Below are positions 1-10,975 of a stretch of 64,000 bases of DNA, one piece after another. Made by a program: the position numbers and the translations under genes. Position 1 is the first letter of the stretch, and each line of letters starts with the position of its first letter. Under the pieces are notes generated by a model. It was given only the letters and a program-made list of their open reading frames with translations, ran no database searches and was not told where the DNA came from. The DNA lies in contig JAHEWK010000031.1 of assembly GCA_020740775.1 (NCBI GenBank), forward strand, positions 62,001-126,000, written 5' to 3'. This DNA comes from Ilyonectria destructans. Lineage: Eukaryota > Ascomycota > Sordariomycetes > Hypocreales > Nectriaceae.

Positions 1-451
1 TCTTCCATTCTACAGAAAAATCGGCATCTGTTCTTGTTGCTCATGTGGGAGCAATTGCTCGAAGTATCCCTCCCTACCCTATACCCCGCGAAAAGTAGCA
101 AACGCGTCGCTTCCGGCTGCGGCGGATCTCGTGTTCAGGGTCGAGGGCTGGCTGGCCGTCTCGGTAACTGCTTCCGAGAGGGCGGTCACCGAAGAGGTAT
201 CGTCAATATCGGACATCTTGACGGTGATGAGCGTGGTGCTCGGGGCTAACTTTTGGCCGTGCCAGCAGGATTTTACCATCCAAGCCACCGTGGCTATGAC
301 CACCATAGGGTCCCTGCTTACCAAGCCGGTATCAAGACAAGTCAAGCCAGCTAAAAAAGCCGTCTTGATTGATAAGATGGTCATCTTGACTTGGCTTGAC
401 TTGACTTGGCTTGTCTTGTCTTGGTTAGACTTGTCTTGTTGAGAGCGCTGG
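1..451 (-). mobile_element. hAT-derived MITE, truncated by the window edge
   Basis: The reverse complement of this stretch matches 12495 to about 12855: both carry the CAGCGCTCTCAACAAG terminus, subterminal CAAGTCAAG repeats, and a small reading frame beginning MSDI-DTSSV. The terminus ends at 451, and the next bases return to the Helitron gene. Homology with the second copy stops near position 90, so the other end is lost or rearranged. It is a non-autonomous relic that interrupts the Helitron reading frame. The far terminus and target duplication lie outside the window or are gone. Confidence 0.7.
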
Positions 452-2571
452 CTGTAATAAACTTCTCCCATGGTACGAAGAGTGCAAGGTGCTGTACTGC
501 AGCTCTATTACTAATATCAGTACATGCTCTTTGTTTATCTGTACTGTTATATGGCTTGTGCTTACCTGCGGTATTTGTCTGCGTTTGAATCAATATCAAA
601 GTCCATATCGAGAAAGCCGTTAATGCACGGCACTGCATACTTCCCCGGGGGTCTTAGAACTTGCACCCAGTCCCTTCCCGGCTTCCAGTTCCTTTCAAAT
701 TCTATCTTCACCAACTCCTTGGAAGATGAATCTATCCTCTTTTGTAATTTAACAAGCGACACGTAGTCATAGAAGCATAATGTCTGCAGCACCTCTCCAC
801 GGTGGTGGTAGGATTCAATGTATGGCAGCTTCTTCCCATCGCTTCCCACCAAGACCCTCTCCGCGCTGGCTTCCGCGTCGTTGCCATTGCCATTGCCATT
901 GCCACCTATGTTCTCGATAGGTCGATCATCGCCGTCGCCTAAAGTGCTACTGCATTGCTGGAGATACTGCCAGCGTCGGAGTATTGCCCAGTATATCGAT
1001 GTCATATTCACATATGACCATTGTTTGGTACTCGAGAACTCACTTGGGTAATCGAGGAAGCGCGCAATCACCTCCACCTGCGATAATGGCCGCTCGGTGA
1101 ATATTCTGTTTGCGATTCTCATCAGATACTGGCGGTTTATATTTGCCTTGGCTTCGTAGTTTGTAGTTGTTGCACCCAGCCCGACGGCGCTGGTTGTGCT
1201 GATACTCGGAAAGAGCTCTGCTGCTATGGCCACTCTCTTCCAGATCGGATCTTGGATCTTTGTGGCGTAGTTTGTCAAGTAGCATATCAGAGCCATTGTC
1301 TTGCTTTGGGTTCCGATGAAGGAGATGTCGTGATTGTGCCGCAGCCCAACCGCCATTGGCTTGTTCCATCGGTTGATCATGGGATGTGAGCGTTGGAGCC
1401 GAAGTATGCCATCTGCGCCAAGTTCGCTTTTTGCGAAGAGCTTCCAAGGCGCATGGAATCGACACGTGGGCTTCTTTTCTCCCTCCTTGATATGAGAGTA
1501 TTTGACACAAGTTGCAGTGTGGACGTGCATCTGGACCCTGCCCGCGCAAAAGTGGGCTTCATCGTCAAACTGTTCAGAGAAGCGTCCCGTATCGATCATC
1601 AAGTGGGATATGTTGTCGTAAACTACCCTAGTCTCGCTCTCCTCACTAAAGGCAGCGGACTCGTCCAGATCCTAGATAATAGTTTAGCTTCCGACCTACG
1701 TTGGCCTTTGGTTATATGGATATATGGGTGCACATACCTCGGTAAAGACAGAATCGACATATTTCAGGATTCCTTCCCGTTCCATCGCCGCGCTCTCATC
1801 ATCCTCCCCGTTTCCATGACCACCGATGAAGTTTCCGAGCTCCAAGTTCCCTTCGAGCCATAGCAAACCGTGGACATGAAGAGCACCGCGTTCGTTGGTC
1901 TCGACAGCGGCAAAATACTGTCCAATCTGACCAAGCACAGATTCCTCCCCAACCTTGACGTAATGCTCAAAGAACATCTCTACTTCGCGGTGGAAGAAGA
2001 TGGCAGAGCTTATGGGGTCAGTTATCGCCAGCTTCACTCTCTCATACCTATCCTGAAGGGCCCGAAGCAGGGTTGCTTCCGCGGCGGCCTTGTCCTCCTT
2101 TCGATATGCCGCCAGACGTAGTTTTACCGGGTTCGTAATGTCATTAGGGTTCAGCGTAAACCAAATCGCCGGTATACCGTATCTGATGATGAGCGCTTTG
2201 ATCTTTCTGCGCATGGCCAGCCGCGACTCCTGCGACATGGCCTGTTTGTAGCCAAAGTATGAGATGTGTCGCAGAAGCTTTTTGATATCTTCATCTCGGG
2301 TGCTCCCGCCAGCCTCTAACTCCTTTTGCACTTCCGCCAGTCTCTCTAGTGTTAACGACTGAATGATCCTCTCAACCTCAGGAAAATCGTTCCGTCGCAC
2401 GCTCACCATACTTACTCCTCTATTCCTAGACCGAACCTCTATGTTGAAGACTAGGAATGAAAATGCCGGATGATTGGCAAAGCGACCACCATGTCGTTGC
2501 AGCACTTTCTTCATCCATGCGTGAAGTCCGAGATTACGTGTTGGCGGAATCAAGGCTCGAACCCACCACAC
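452..2571 (-). pseudogene. Helitron Rep (Helitron_like_N) gene, 5' and 3' truncated
   Basis: This is the replication-initiator half of a Helitron rolling-circle transposase. The first exon (2571-1739) has the motifs ANHPAFSFLVFN, WFTLNPNDITNP, FFHREVEMFFEHYV and the metal-binding ALHVHG typical of Helitron_like_N. A 67-bp intron (1672-1738, GTATGT..CTAG) leads into exon 2 (1671-566), with the KPMAVGLRHNHD region, the Rep tyrosine region near YLMRIANRIFTE, and YPHRGEV-like YHHRGEVLQTLCFYDYV. A 55-bp intron (511-565) leads to exon 3 (510-452), with the typical LALFVPWEKF. There the reading stops at the MITE terminus. The PIF1-like helicase half expected downstream is missing, and the start is not recognisable. 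Product nonfunctional; family call secure. Confidence 0.8.
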
Positions 2572-2606
2572 TGTAAATCCACGTGGACCACATAAAATAC
2601 TCCGTC

Positions 2607-2663
2607 ACCCCATGCACATTGGAGCGGCGATTGGGTGCATGGGGTAGCCTCAGCCGAAGGCTG
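2607..2663. repeat. Two adjacent hairpins between Helitron pieces
   Basis: ACCCCATGCAC at 2607-2617 is perfectly complementary to 2635-2645, with a 17-nt loop. CAGCCGAAGGCTG at 2651-2663 forms a 5-bp stem with a 3-nt loop. Helitrons end in a short GC-rich hairpin, and the location between a helicase tail and a Rep gene on the same strand suits a Helitron 3' terminus. No clear CTRR end was pinned down. The same CAGCCTTCGGCTG stem occurs at 4104-4116. Confidence 0.4.
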
Positions 2664-2774
2664 TGTGTCCGCGGGCCGGGAACCTATTACTACTACTGCA
2701 TTATCTACGTACTGATCCATTGCCATGGCCATTCTTCGTATTATGTGACATGTACGGATTCCGTATGAGCACCT

Positions 2775-3160
2775 GTCGCTTCCTAAGCTCCTGATCCCTC
2801 ATCTTCATCTTCATGCCATCCGGGGGAGACCCGTAGACCAGGTGATTACGATCAAATGGTGCATCCAACTGTTCCAACATCAGACCGCCGAGCGTTTTCA
2901 CGCGAGAGACAGCCACGTAGCTTAAACCAGTCTGAAAGTCCCGGCAGGACAGATCTGTAACTATCATGTCTTCGGTGATGCTTTGTGACTTGTGCACGGT
3001 AGTTGCGTAGCATACGATCAGGGGAAACTGGGTGCGAGCGCAGAGAGTGGCTCCGATGAGGAAGTCCCTCTCCACTGGGAGAGTCGGCACAATCTTCTTG
3101 CCATCAGCGGTGGTCAGGAATACCGGTCCGCTGTATTTGTCAAACTCCATCATGATAACA
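2775..3160 (-). pseudogene. Helitron PIF1-like helicase, C-terminal fragment
   Basis: Only the last helicase motifs remain. MEFDKYSGPVFL is the usual lead-in; CYATTVHKSQSITEDMIVTDLS is motif V-like; YVAVSRVKTLGGLML is motif VI with the conserved SR. The strand is the same as the Rep fragment, but the piece lies upstream of Rep in transcription order, the reverse of a normal Helitron (Rep then helicase). It is therefore best read as the tail of one Helitron followed by the head of another, or a rearranged copy. Coding can be followed upstream of the ATG at 3153 for only a few codons. No DEAD-like Walker B or Walker A motif remains. Confidence 0.75.
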
Positions 3161-4118
3161 CAGGGAGGGTCTCGGATGCTTCCCGGCCCTGTGGAACCTA
3201 GCAGCCAAGTAAGAGTAATCCAAACCAGTTGTGCTGCTTCGGACAGTAGATGGGTCAGAATGTGAGGCGATTGGATGCGCCGTTGGCTGCACGGGAGGTG
3301 AGGGAGCTAGAGCACGGAAATGCCGCGTGCTTTGTTGGGTTGGTGGAATTGGAGTCCCCAGCACTATGTGCGGCTGGCTAATTGACTCTCCGAATAAACT
3401 CCTAGCTGTATGAAGTTGCCGTAGCTTCAGTGGCGATGTAGGCTGGGTTCCGGATCTCTCATTAGGAGGCGATAGGCCAGCATCTCCGTCGGTTCTTTTC
3501 GGGGCAGATCTCTCAGCTGAGGAAGGACGGACGGCCAGGTGCCTCAACGTCAGGACCGCACCTTTGGATCTGGCACGCTTGATCAGGTTAGGGAGGCATA
3601 TAGACTATACCAATGATGTCAGTTACCTCGGAATTGCGCTGGTCCCGGCATTCCAGGCAGGCTGTAGTTTGATTGGCAGATTTCCATCATTTCCTCCTGC
3701 TAGTGAAGTCACTTGCTGGTTTTATTTGGTTGCAAGACGGGCAATGGACTCCAAAATCAGATCCAGGGCTCATATTACCCCTAGAATCGGAATCCATCCT
3801 CAGTCATACGGTGCATCGGGATCGATAATGGAAGAAAGGTTGCTTGGCCAAGCAAACGAACAGATCGCCAGGCAAATTTGGCGATGGTACGGATAAACAA
3901 AGAAGTAAACAAAGAAGTAAACAAAGAAGCAGTGACAGATGGTGGCTTGCGGATACCCACCTTTTCTACAGCTGCCAACCAATCCAGCCTTCTTTAGCGA
4001 CTGGCAATACAAATTTGGACCAATCAGATCCCGAGAAACTTATTTATCCCTGTCTGCACCAAACCCTCATTATTCGGGAAAACTTAAGAACTAATGTAGA
4101 GTCAGCCTTCGGCTGAAT
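3161..4118. other. No supported gene; short tandem repeat at 3895-3930
   Basis: Open frames here (for example 3140-3547 minus and 3844-4116 plus) have low-complexity or arbitrary composition and no motif I recognise. The only clear structure is three tandem copies of an AAACAAAGAAGT-like 12-mer at about 3895-3930 and a CAGCCTTCGGCTG stem at 4104-4116, immediately before hAT-1. Confidence 0.5.
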
Positions 4119-7063
4119 TACATCCACTTGTCGGCGCTCAGATTACGTAATAATCCACTACACTTGGACACGAAAGTGGATGTAATGGAGTGGATTTAGG
4201 TGGATTTAGGTACAGTGGGATATTCCCTGACCCTATATGGTTCATAGTACTTATTTTTGTATATGACTGCCTATTAAATTGAGGTACCTGGACCCAAGTT
4301 AGCCGAGGTCGATCACCCCTACAGCTAATCTAATAATATTAGACGAGAAACTACCCCTATTGAGCGCGTTTTCTATAGATTTCCTGCTTTGTTTTTGCCA
4401 AAAAAAAAATTTGATGTCAGCCAACCAGCCAGGCCAACTAGACCAACAGCAGCAGCTCGAAGACCGTCTTTTTCGCCATTTCAGAGGCTGGAATTGGTCA
4501 GAACGCACTCGTGATACTAGCTCTTGGCTGTGGGACTTTGGCTATAATATTTAACGTCATAGCTTACGCAAATGGGCTTGCAAGGACTGTGTCCTCGGAA
4601 ATCGTCCCATTATCGCGAGTTTTACCTCTTCAGGTCTCCAGAATGCAGCAAATCATCTATAGCGTGAGCATAAAACACCAGCACCAGAGGGAGAGAAAAA
4701 GAGCACAGCACAACTGAAATCCGAAGGCGCACTGAAATCGAACCAGCCGACTATTGCCTCTATTATAAAACTGGACGTCAACAAGCCTACAGAACAGAAT
4801 ATCGCGAATAGCTTCATCTCACGCTTTAATAAGCAACACTTTCAGCATATACTAGTCGAGTTAATCGTCAGTAGCAACCAGTTATTTTCCTTCGCCGAGA
4901 ACCCCATCCTCCGAGAAATCTTCAACTATTTGAGTCCCTCCGTTTCCATCCAACACGCCAACTTGACTGCTACAGCTATCCGATATAAGATCATTCAAGA
5001 GTATAACCGCCACAAGCAGACAGTTATCGAGGTGCTGAGGAACTCCCCTGGAGCCCTTCATATTTCATTTAATAGCTGGACGTCTCGAAATAAACTTGCC
5101 CTCTACGGCATTGCTTGTTTTTTCAGAGACAAGAAGAATCGGCCATGCAAAATCATGATTGGAGTTCCAGAGGCTCATCGCCACTTCGGCTCAACGATCG
5201 GTGGGGAGGTTCTCGACGTCCTACACACTCTTGGCGTGGGTCCAGAGAAGGTTGGCTATTTCACGCTCGACAATGCAGAAAACAACGATACTGCCATGGA
5301 GGTCATTGTTGCTGAACTTGGGTTCGATGGCCGACTGCGCCGAGGACGCTGTATTGGCCACACAATTAACTTGTCAGCCAAGGCGCTCTTATTTGGCAAA
5401 AACGCCGACGCGTTCGAGAAGCAATTGTCAGGCGCAGAAGCGTTATCTGATACTGAATACGCTCAATGGCGCAAAAAAGGACCAGTTGGCAAGTTACACA
5501 ATATCGTAGTTGATGTGCGTATTAGCCACCGGCTGATTTACTTGTTCAAGGAGGTCCAGAGGGTAAGCGGTTTAACTAAATCCTATTCGTCTCATATTAA
5601 CTCGGTATATCTAACAGGACGAAATTAATCGCGCCACCACCCTTAAACTCCAATCGAAGAAACCACTCAAGCTAATTATCGACAACGACACGCATTGGCT
5701 GTCGCAACTCTACATGATCCGCAGGGCTCTACGGTTGAAAACCTCTATCGAACTCCTACTGATCAAGTATAAGGCGCAATGGGAGGACGAAAATCGGTCT
5801 AAAAAGACTGGCCAAGTGACACAAGCCAAGTTGGCGAAAAAACCACGCATCCTCCGAGACGAGAATCAGCTAACGGACAAAGACTGGGAGGTTCTTTACC
5901 ATTTGGAGGCTATTCTGACTGTTTTTGAGACCGTGGTAAAGACGCTTGAGGGTGATGGACACATCCGCAGGCGTAAGCAAGGCTGGACTGGCTCCTATGG
6001 CAATATCTGGGACGTGGTGCTTGGCTATGAGTTGCTGCTTAACACACTGGAAGAATATAAGCAACTTGCTGCCGATTTTCCTGATCCAGAGCACTTCCGC
6101 ATCGGAATCAACCTTGCTTGGGATAAGCTGGATGAATATTATCGGCGGCTGGACGAGACGCCCATCTACTATACGGCTATGGCGCTCCATCCAGCTTATC
6201 GTTGGGACTGGTTTGATGAAACGTGGGCTCATAAGCCTAGCTGGGTTGAAAAGGCAAAAGAGATGGTTGCCGACGTCTGGCTGTCCGATTACGCTCATCT
6301 CGAGGTTAGAACCAGCAGCAGCAGAGGCGACGACGAGCCACCAGCAAAAAGACCTCGGTTTTTCAATCCCTTCGAGAAGAACAGTCGTCTGCCAAGCTCA
6401 ATACCAGCCTACGCAGCAGCTATTGTTGGTGACGAGTACCAAGCGTGGCAGACGGATCGTGACGCCAGCGACGTCAACGTTCGTGATCCAATTGGTTACT
6501 GGATCACTAAGCAAGGCAGATATCCTCGGTTATCCAGGATGGCATTGGACTTCCTGACGATCCAGCCGATGTCAGCCGAGTGTGAGAGGTTATTTTCAGC
6601 TGCTGGCAAGATGGTCTCGGGGTTGCGTACGAACCTAGATGCTGAGATTATCGCCATTTGTCAGGTCTTACGCTCATGGTACCGTGCTGGCCTTATCAAG
6701 GACCTGGATCCATTGTTAAGTCACACCTCGAAAGTAAGCTGGATGCCGGCTGTGGGACTCTAAGCGACGACGAGCTGGCTCTTGCTGAGTCAAAATGGCT
6801 ATTCGAGGGCGAGGACAGCGCCAGCGAGGTTGACGACTCATCACAGCAGCAAGAGGCTGAAGAGTTAGTGTCAACCTCTGAAAGTGAGGCTGAATAGGCG
6901 TCGACGAGGTTGTGAATAGCCTCAAAAATCCACTTACAAAAATCCACTTATAAATCCACGTGTACATCCATTCCACTCCGGTCGAATATGTGTTACATCC
7001 ACTATGTAATTGCCTAATAAATCGTACATCCACTCTACTTGGTCCAAAAGTGAAGTGGATGTA
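4119..7063 (+). mobile_element. hAT-1 transposon
   Basis: TACATCCACTT at 4119-4129 is inverted at 7053-7063. Inside each end are multiple GTGGAT(G/T)TA copies in both orientations, a typical hAT subterminal array. The element encloses one hAT transposase gene. Flanking 8-mers (4111-4118 and 7064-7071) do not match, so no target duplication is seen. The right terminus abuts the interrupted hAT-2 gene directly. Confidence 0.65.
4414..6763 (+). pseudogene. hAT-1 transposase with nonsense codons in the BED finger
   Basis: A cut-and-paste transposase. One frame runs from 4414 through a BED zinc finger (WACKDC, then NAANHL and REHK), the core (HISFNSWTSRN, TLDNAENND, RCIGHTINL) and the C-terminal dimerisation block (FLTIQPMSAECERLFSAAGK, about 6546-6610). 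A 55-bp intron (5563-5617, GTAAGC..CTAACAG) joins the two long frames in phase. Two in-frame stops, TAA at 4552 and TAG at 4660, interrupt the finger region; both would be Gln codons if C-to-T changes are undone. The extreme C terminus is unclear: a different frame after 6763 encodes an acidic tail. An alternative is initiation after the stops (ATG 4930), which would lose DNA binding. Confidence 0.8.
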
Positions 7064-7883
7064 GTGGTTTCGAGCCTTGGATGCCGCCGCTGCTGTAATC
7101 GCCGGCGGCCGCCCCTTCAGCCTCTTCGAGAGCCGCCGTTGGCGTTATTTCTTCACTCGCATTAAGCCTGGCTGGAAGCCTCCTAGCCGCGCCGTTATCA
7201 CGAGAATTCTGCCCGATTTCTATCAGGAACTCTATCATGAGGTTTTCAAACGCATTACCAGCTCAGAATGGTTCAACATCATATTTGACGCTTCCGATAA
7301 TGTGTCGGGCCACAGAATCGTTAATATCTCGGTACAACTACCAGACGGCCCAGCCTTCTACTGGAAAACGTTTGACACGGGAGAAGAACAGCACACAGCG
7401 GAGAATTGGGTGAAGTTGATATGGGGAGAAATGCAGCAACTGTGCGGCGGTGATCTCTCCAGAATCAATTCCATCTGTACAGATACCGAAAACACGATGC
7501 GCTCTGTACACGACTTGCTTGGGAAATTCCCAGAACTCTCACATATCAACTTCTCTCTATGCGATTCTCATGGCCTTCAGCTTCTAATTAAAGATATCCT
7601 TCTTCTTCCATTCTTTGAGGATCTCTTTAATAACGTCAGCACCCTTCTCACGTTCTTCTCACGGTCTAAATTACAATTGCAAAGATTGAGAATGTGCCAG
7701 CGCACGAGGTGGAACGGAGTAACTCGCGCGCTGATCAGAAGGTACCGGTAAATCGCCAACTGTGACTGAGAAATCACTGTACTAACTCGCTCGTTCCGAA
7801 TAGTGTAATTACACGCTGGGGTTCTCAGTACAATTCTTTCTTCTCCCTCCTCCGTTCTCGAGACCCTGCCAGAGACTGGTCTA

Positions 7884-10109
7884 CCATCCCCCACCACTTA
7901 AAGAATCACACCACTTAAATTATAGCACAAAAAATCATCGCCCCATACAAAATCCAATATTTGATGCACGCAGAAACCAACCACCTTGTCCATTAAAACT
8001 GAAGCCACTCTGATGTTCTATAGAGAATTGCTTGAATTTTACTCTCTGCGTGATTTTTTGACCTCCCGGCCGCTCCGTGTGCGCTGGCAGTGCTTTGTTA
8101 CGACCATAAAGTCCTCACTTTCGTCCTCTGACCTGACACCCACCTCAATCACCGACTCGACCTCCTCATCCACATCCACCTCTATTTCTGCCTCCTTTGA
8201 GTCATGAAGAGCTTCTCCAGCCGCTAGAGCCTCCGCTAGAGCCATGAATCGTCGGTTCGGGTTCGGTACCGCCTTTCTTTTCTTCCCTCGCCGCACCTGG
8301 GCCATCTGCTCTTCGAGGCCAGTAATCCGCGCATTCTGAACGGCAACCTTCATCTCTAAAGCTTCTAACCCCTTTGCGATCTTACTGTACTTCCGCCTGG
8401 TCGGTCGGCTTCGATGTTTGGCCATATCCCTCACTTGCCGGCTCGTTTTCGGCGTATCATCCGAGTGCAGTGGAGGAGGGCTCGGTGTCTTGAACTGTTC
8501 CAGCAGTTTTTCTTTGTCCGGTTGAATTTCCGGATGTGTTAGAGCTTTGTGACGGTTAATAGGCCAATTTACAGTAAATCTCCAGCCGGATAAGATAATC
8601 TCCTTCCTCATGCCCGCCTCCCTGGCTTTCGCGTATGTCCGAATAAAGTTGACTTTGTCAACCGGCGCAGAATCGGTCAAACTAGCCAGCTTTTGGAGTT
8701 CTTTCCGATACGCACCTTTGATGACATTAAAAATTCCATTATCTAACGGTTGCAAACCATGGGAACAATGTGCTGGTAGGTAACAGCAGTAGATGTTGTT
8801 CAGAAAGCACGTGGCCATCCACTCGTCCTGACTGCTCGTTAGCGACCCTATAGCGGGTGACTCCGCGGCGAAAACACCAAAAGGCTTACCTGCGCATGGC
8901 TCCCGTGACCGTCAAGGATAATAAGTCTCGCATCCGATGCATCACGAGGCTCCGTTTGAGGTAGATAAACGTCCTTCAACCACTCGAGAGCTATATGGTT
9001 GTCGGTCCAGCCGTTCGGGGATGTGATGTAGTGCCAGTCCGCTATCAATTCGAATTCGCTAAGAAACCACTGCTTCTGCAGCTCTTTTCCTTTAAAGATA
9101 ATTCCCGGTTTCAAAGCACGGCCAGTTGCGGTGACAGCCTCAATAAACGAAGTCCAGGTGCGCGACTGGACGCCTTTTAATAATGCCTTCTTCTTCGGGT
9201 CGGAACTCCGGATTACGAGGCTGTCCAAGCCTTATGGACAACCAATTAGTTATGACCTACAAAAACCCATAGGGGACTTATAGACGACTTACCGAAACCC
9301 GCCATTATGCCGCCCTCGTCCACGTTAACCGTGTTCTCAGGCTTGATCCAGCCATACTCGTTCTCCCGGATATCGAAGTACCAATTGACCGCCTTCGGAG
9401 TAAACCCGTCAAATCTGGTGGCTTCCTGACGTTTTCCAAGCTTGGTGGATAGTTTTGAATGACGCTTGATGAACCTGGTGGTCCAGTTTTGACCTAATGG
9501 CTTGTTATCTCCCTGTTGACGGAGGAGGGCTTCGACGCAGCATCGAAGTTGGCTATGCGTGAGAGCGTAGCCCAGGGACTCCTGCCGCAGAAGCCAACGA
9601 ACGAGGCGGTCCTCCTGACTCGTAGAAATACGTTGGTGAGGGTGGGTAGACTCTTTCCTGCTCTTCTGGCCAGAAAGTCTTTTCGAGAGGACTGGTTGAG
9701 GCACCCCGTACTTATCGGAGGCCTGGTATTGTGATAGAGAACCGTCAGTAATATCGAATATAGCATCAATAACGTCATTTTCGGTATAAACATAGCGACC
9801 CATTTTGGAGATATTTTACGTGTGTAAACTACGTAGAGAGGCTTCTTAACTTTGTGGGAGTCGAAGGATGAGAGAGCGAGAAATGCAAATTTTTCAATGT
9901 CTTGAAACCCCCATGATACGCACAAAGTCGGAAGAAAAATGGCCCAGGGTAAGACATCACGTAAAAAATAATGCACCACAATTTTTCTTTTTTGCGGATG
10001 GCTTCATTATGCCAAAATGCAGTGCAAATAAAATGGTAGGGTTTGTATGGGGCGGTGATTTTTTGTGCTATGCTTTAAGTGGTGTGATTCTTTAAGTGGT
10101 GGGGGATGG
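7884..10109 (-). mobile_element. Fot/pogo (Tc1-mariner) transposon, 2226 bp, TA target duplication
   Basis: TA dinucleotides at 7882-7883 and 10110-10111 flank terminal inverted repeats starting CCATCCCCCACCACTTAAAG. The repeats pair for about 68 bp: the first 36 bases are identical and the rest has a few mismatches, ending in the shared word CCCCATACAAA. The element lies inside the hAT-2 gene, and removing it with one TA restores that frame. Its transposase gene is intact, so it looks recent. Confidence 0.92.
8039..9803 (-). CDS. Fot/pogo transposase, 546 aa, two introns
   Basis: A cut-and-paste DDE transposase. Exons are complement(9803-9293, 9230-8890, 8827-8039), totalling 1641 nt with no internal stop. 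Both introns are 62 bp, with GTAAGT/GTAAGC donors. Residues 1-45 form a psq-like helix-turn-helix (ENDVIDAIFDITDGSLSQYQ). Residues 60-125 are a CENP-B/Tc5-type helix-turn-helix. Catalytic Asp residues are D162 (NVDEGG), D277 (LILDGHGSH) and D313 (LQPLDNGIF), giving 35 residues between the last two. The tail holds a coiled coil, a basic stretch RRGKKRKAVPNP and an acidic segment. The start is the ATG just inside the right inverted repeat. It is closely related to the broken copy at 58707-60570. Confidence 0.93.
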
Positions 10110-10683
10110 TATTCGAAAAGATGTACGAGATGAGCTGCGATCTCAAGATTGCCCCGTTCTCCTACCCGAAGCGGTTCGAATCATCAAAGACAACAGCTTC
10201 TGGCTAAAACTCGAGGCTGCGATCGCTGTGCTAAAGCCCGTGAACGAATTTCAACACGCTTCCGAGGCTGATGGGGCGGGAATCGCACACGTTGTAAATC
10301 GCTGGCTGCAAATCAAAAGCAAATGGGTTGAGATGAGAGAGGCTGATCAGTTTCCTGATATTCCGTGGGACGATATTGACGCTATATTCAAAGCCCGGCT
10401 TGATAAGCAAACGTACGATATACATTGGATCGCCGATGCCCTCCGGCCTGATACAACAGGCCCAAATTCGAAACTGCCGCCTAGCGTCTTTGCGCGCGTA
10501 CAAGAGTATTTGCAGAAACAGCTGAAAAACGACAACGAATATCACCGTGCCCTTTCCGAATTCACACACTTCCGAATGCGTACAGGCGGCCCAGACGGCT
10601 TATTTAATAAGCACAGCGCTGTATACGACGATGGCTTCAAGCCAGCAATGGCGTGGCAGTGCCTCCTCAACCCAGAGCTCCTA

Positions 10684-10975
10684 ATAGTCCAGACCAAAAA
10701 CTGGACTATTAGTCCAAACTGCAGTCCAGACTAGTAGTCCACGGACTATTGGTCCAGTCTGCGTCTCTTGGACTAGACTAACGGTCCAGTCCGCGTCTCT
10801 TGGCTTAGACTGACGGTCCAGTCCGCGTCTCTCGGACTAGACCGACGGTCCAGTCTACGTTTCTTGGACTGGACTGATGGTTCGGTCTGACTTCTACCAG
10901 ACTGACCAGTAGTCCAGTCCGAGGGTCCCAGACTAACAGTCTGACTATTAGTCTGTCCAGATTCGGGGTGACTCA
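10684..10975. repeat. AGTCCAGAC-rich tandem and inverted repeat block
   Basis: Four imperfect copies of a 32-bp unit starting GGTCCAGTC(C/T)GCGTCTC occupy about 10751-10878. They are flanked by inverted AGTCCAGAC / GTCTGGACT words. The left edge (CTAATAGTCCAGAC) and right edge (GACTATTAGTCTG) are roughly inverted. This could be a MITE or the subterminal array of another hAT inserted at the end of hAT-2. No coding capacity. Confidence 0.6.

Larger units (their letters stand above)
7065..10680 (+). pseudogene. hAT-2 (DUF659-type) transposase split by a pogo element
   Basis: The frame runs WFRALDAAAAVIAGG at 7065, FDASDN, a CTDTENTM motif and NFSLCDSHGLQLLIKDI, characteristic of DUF659 hATs. 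A 62-bp intron (7742-7803) leads to VITRWGSQYNS. At 7883 the coding is interrupted by the Fot/pogo element and resumes at 10112 in the same frame (IRKDVRDELR, LKPVNEFQHASE), so the empty site would read through. The N terminus is cut off by hAT-1 at 7063. The C-terminal dimerisation domain is missing because the frame enters a tandem-repeat block at about 10683. It is therefore broken three times. Confidence 0.8.

Noticed and set aside
3140..3547. 135-codon minus-strand frame upstream of the helicase fragment
   Set aside because: Pro/Ser-rich without motif, and it overlaps the real helicase frame in a different phase.
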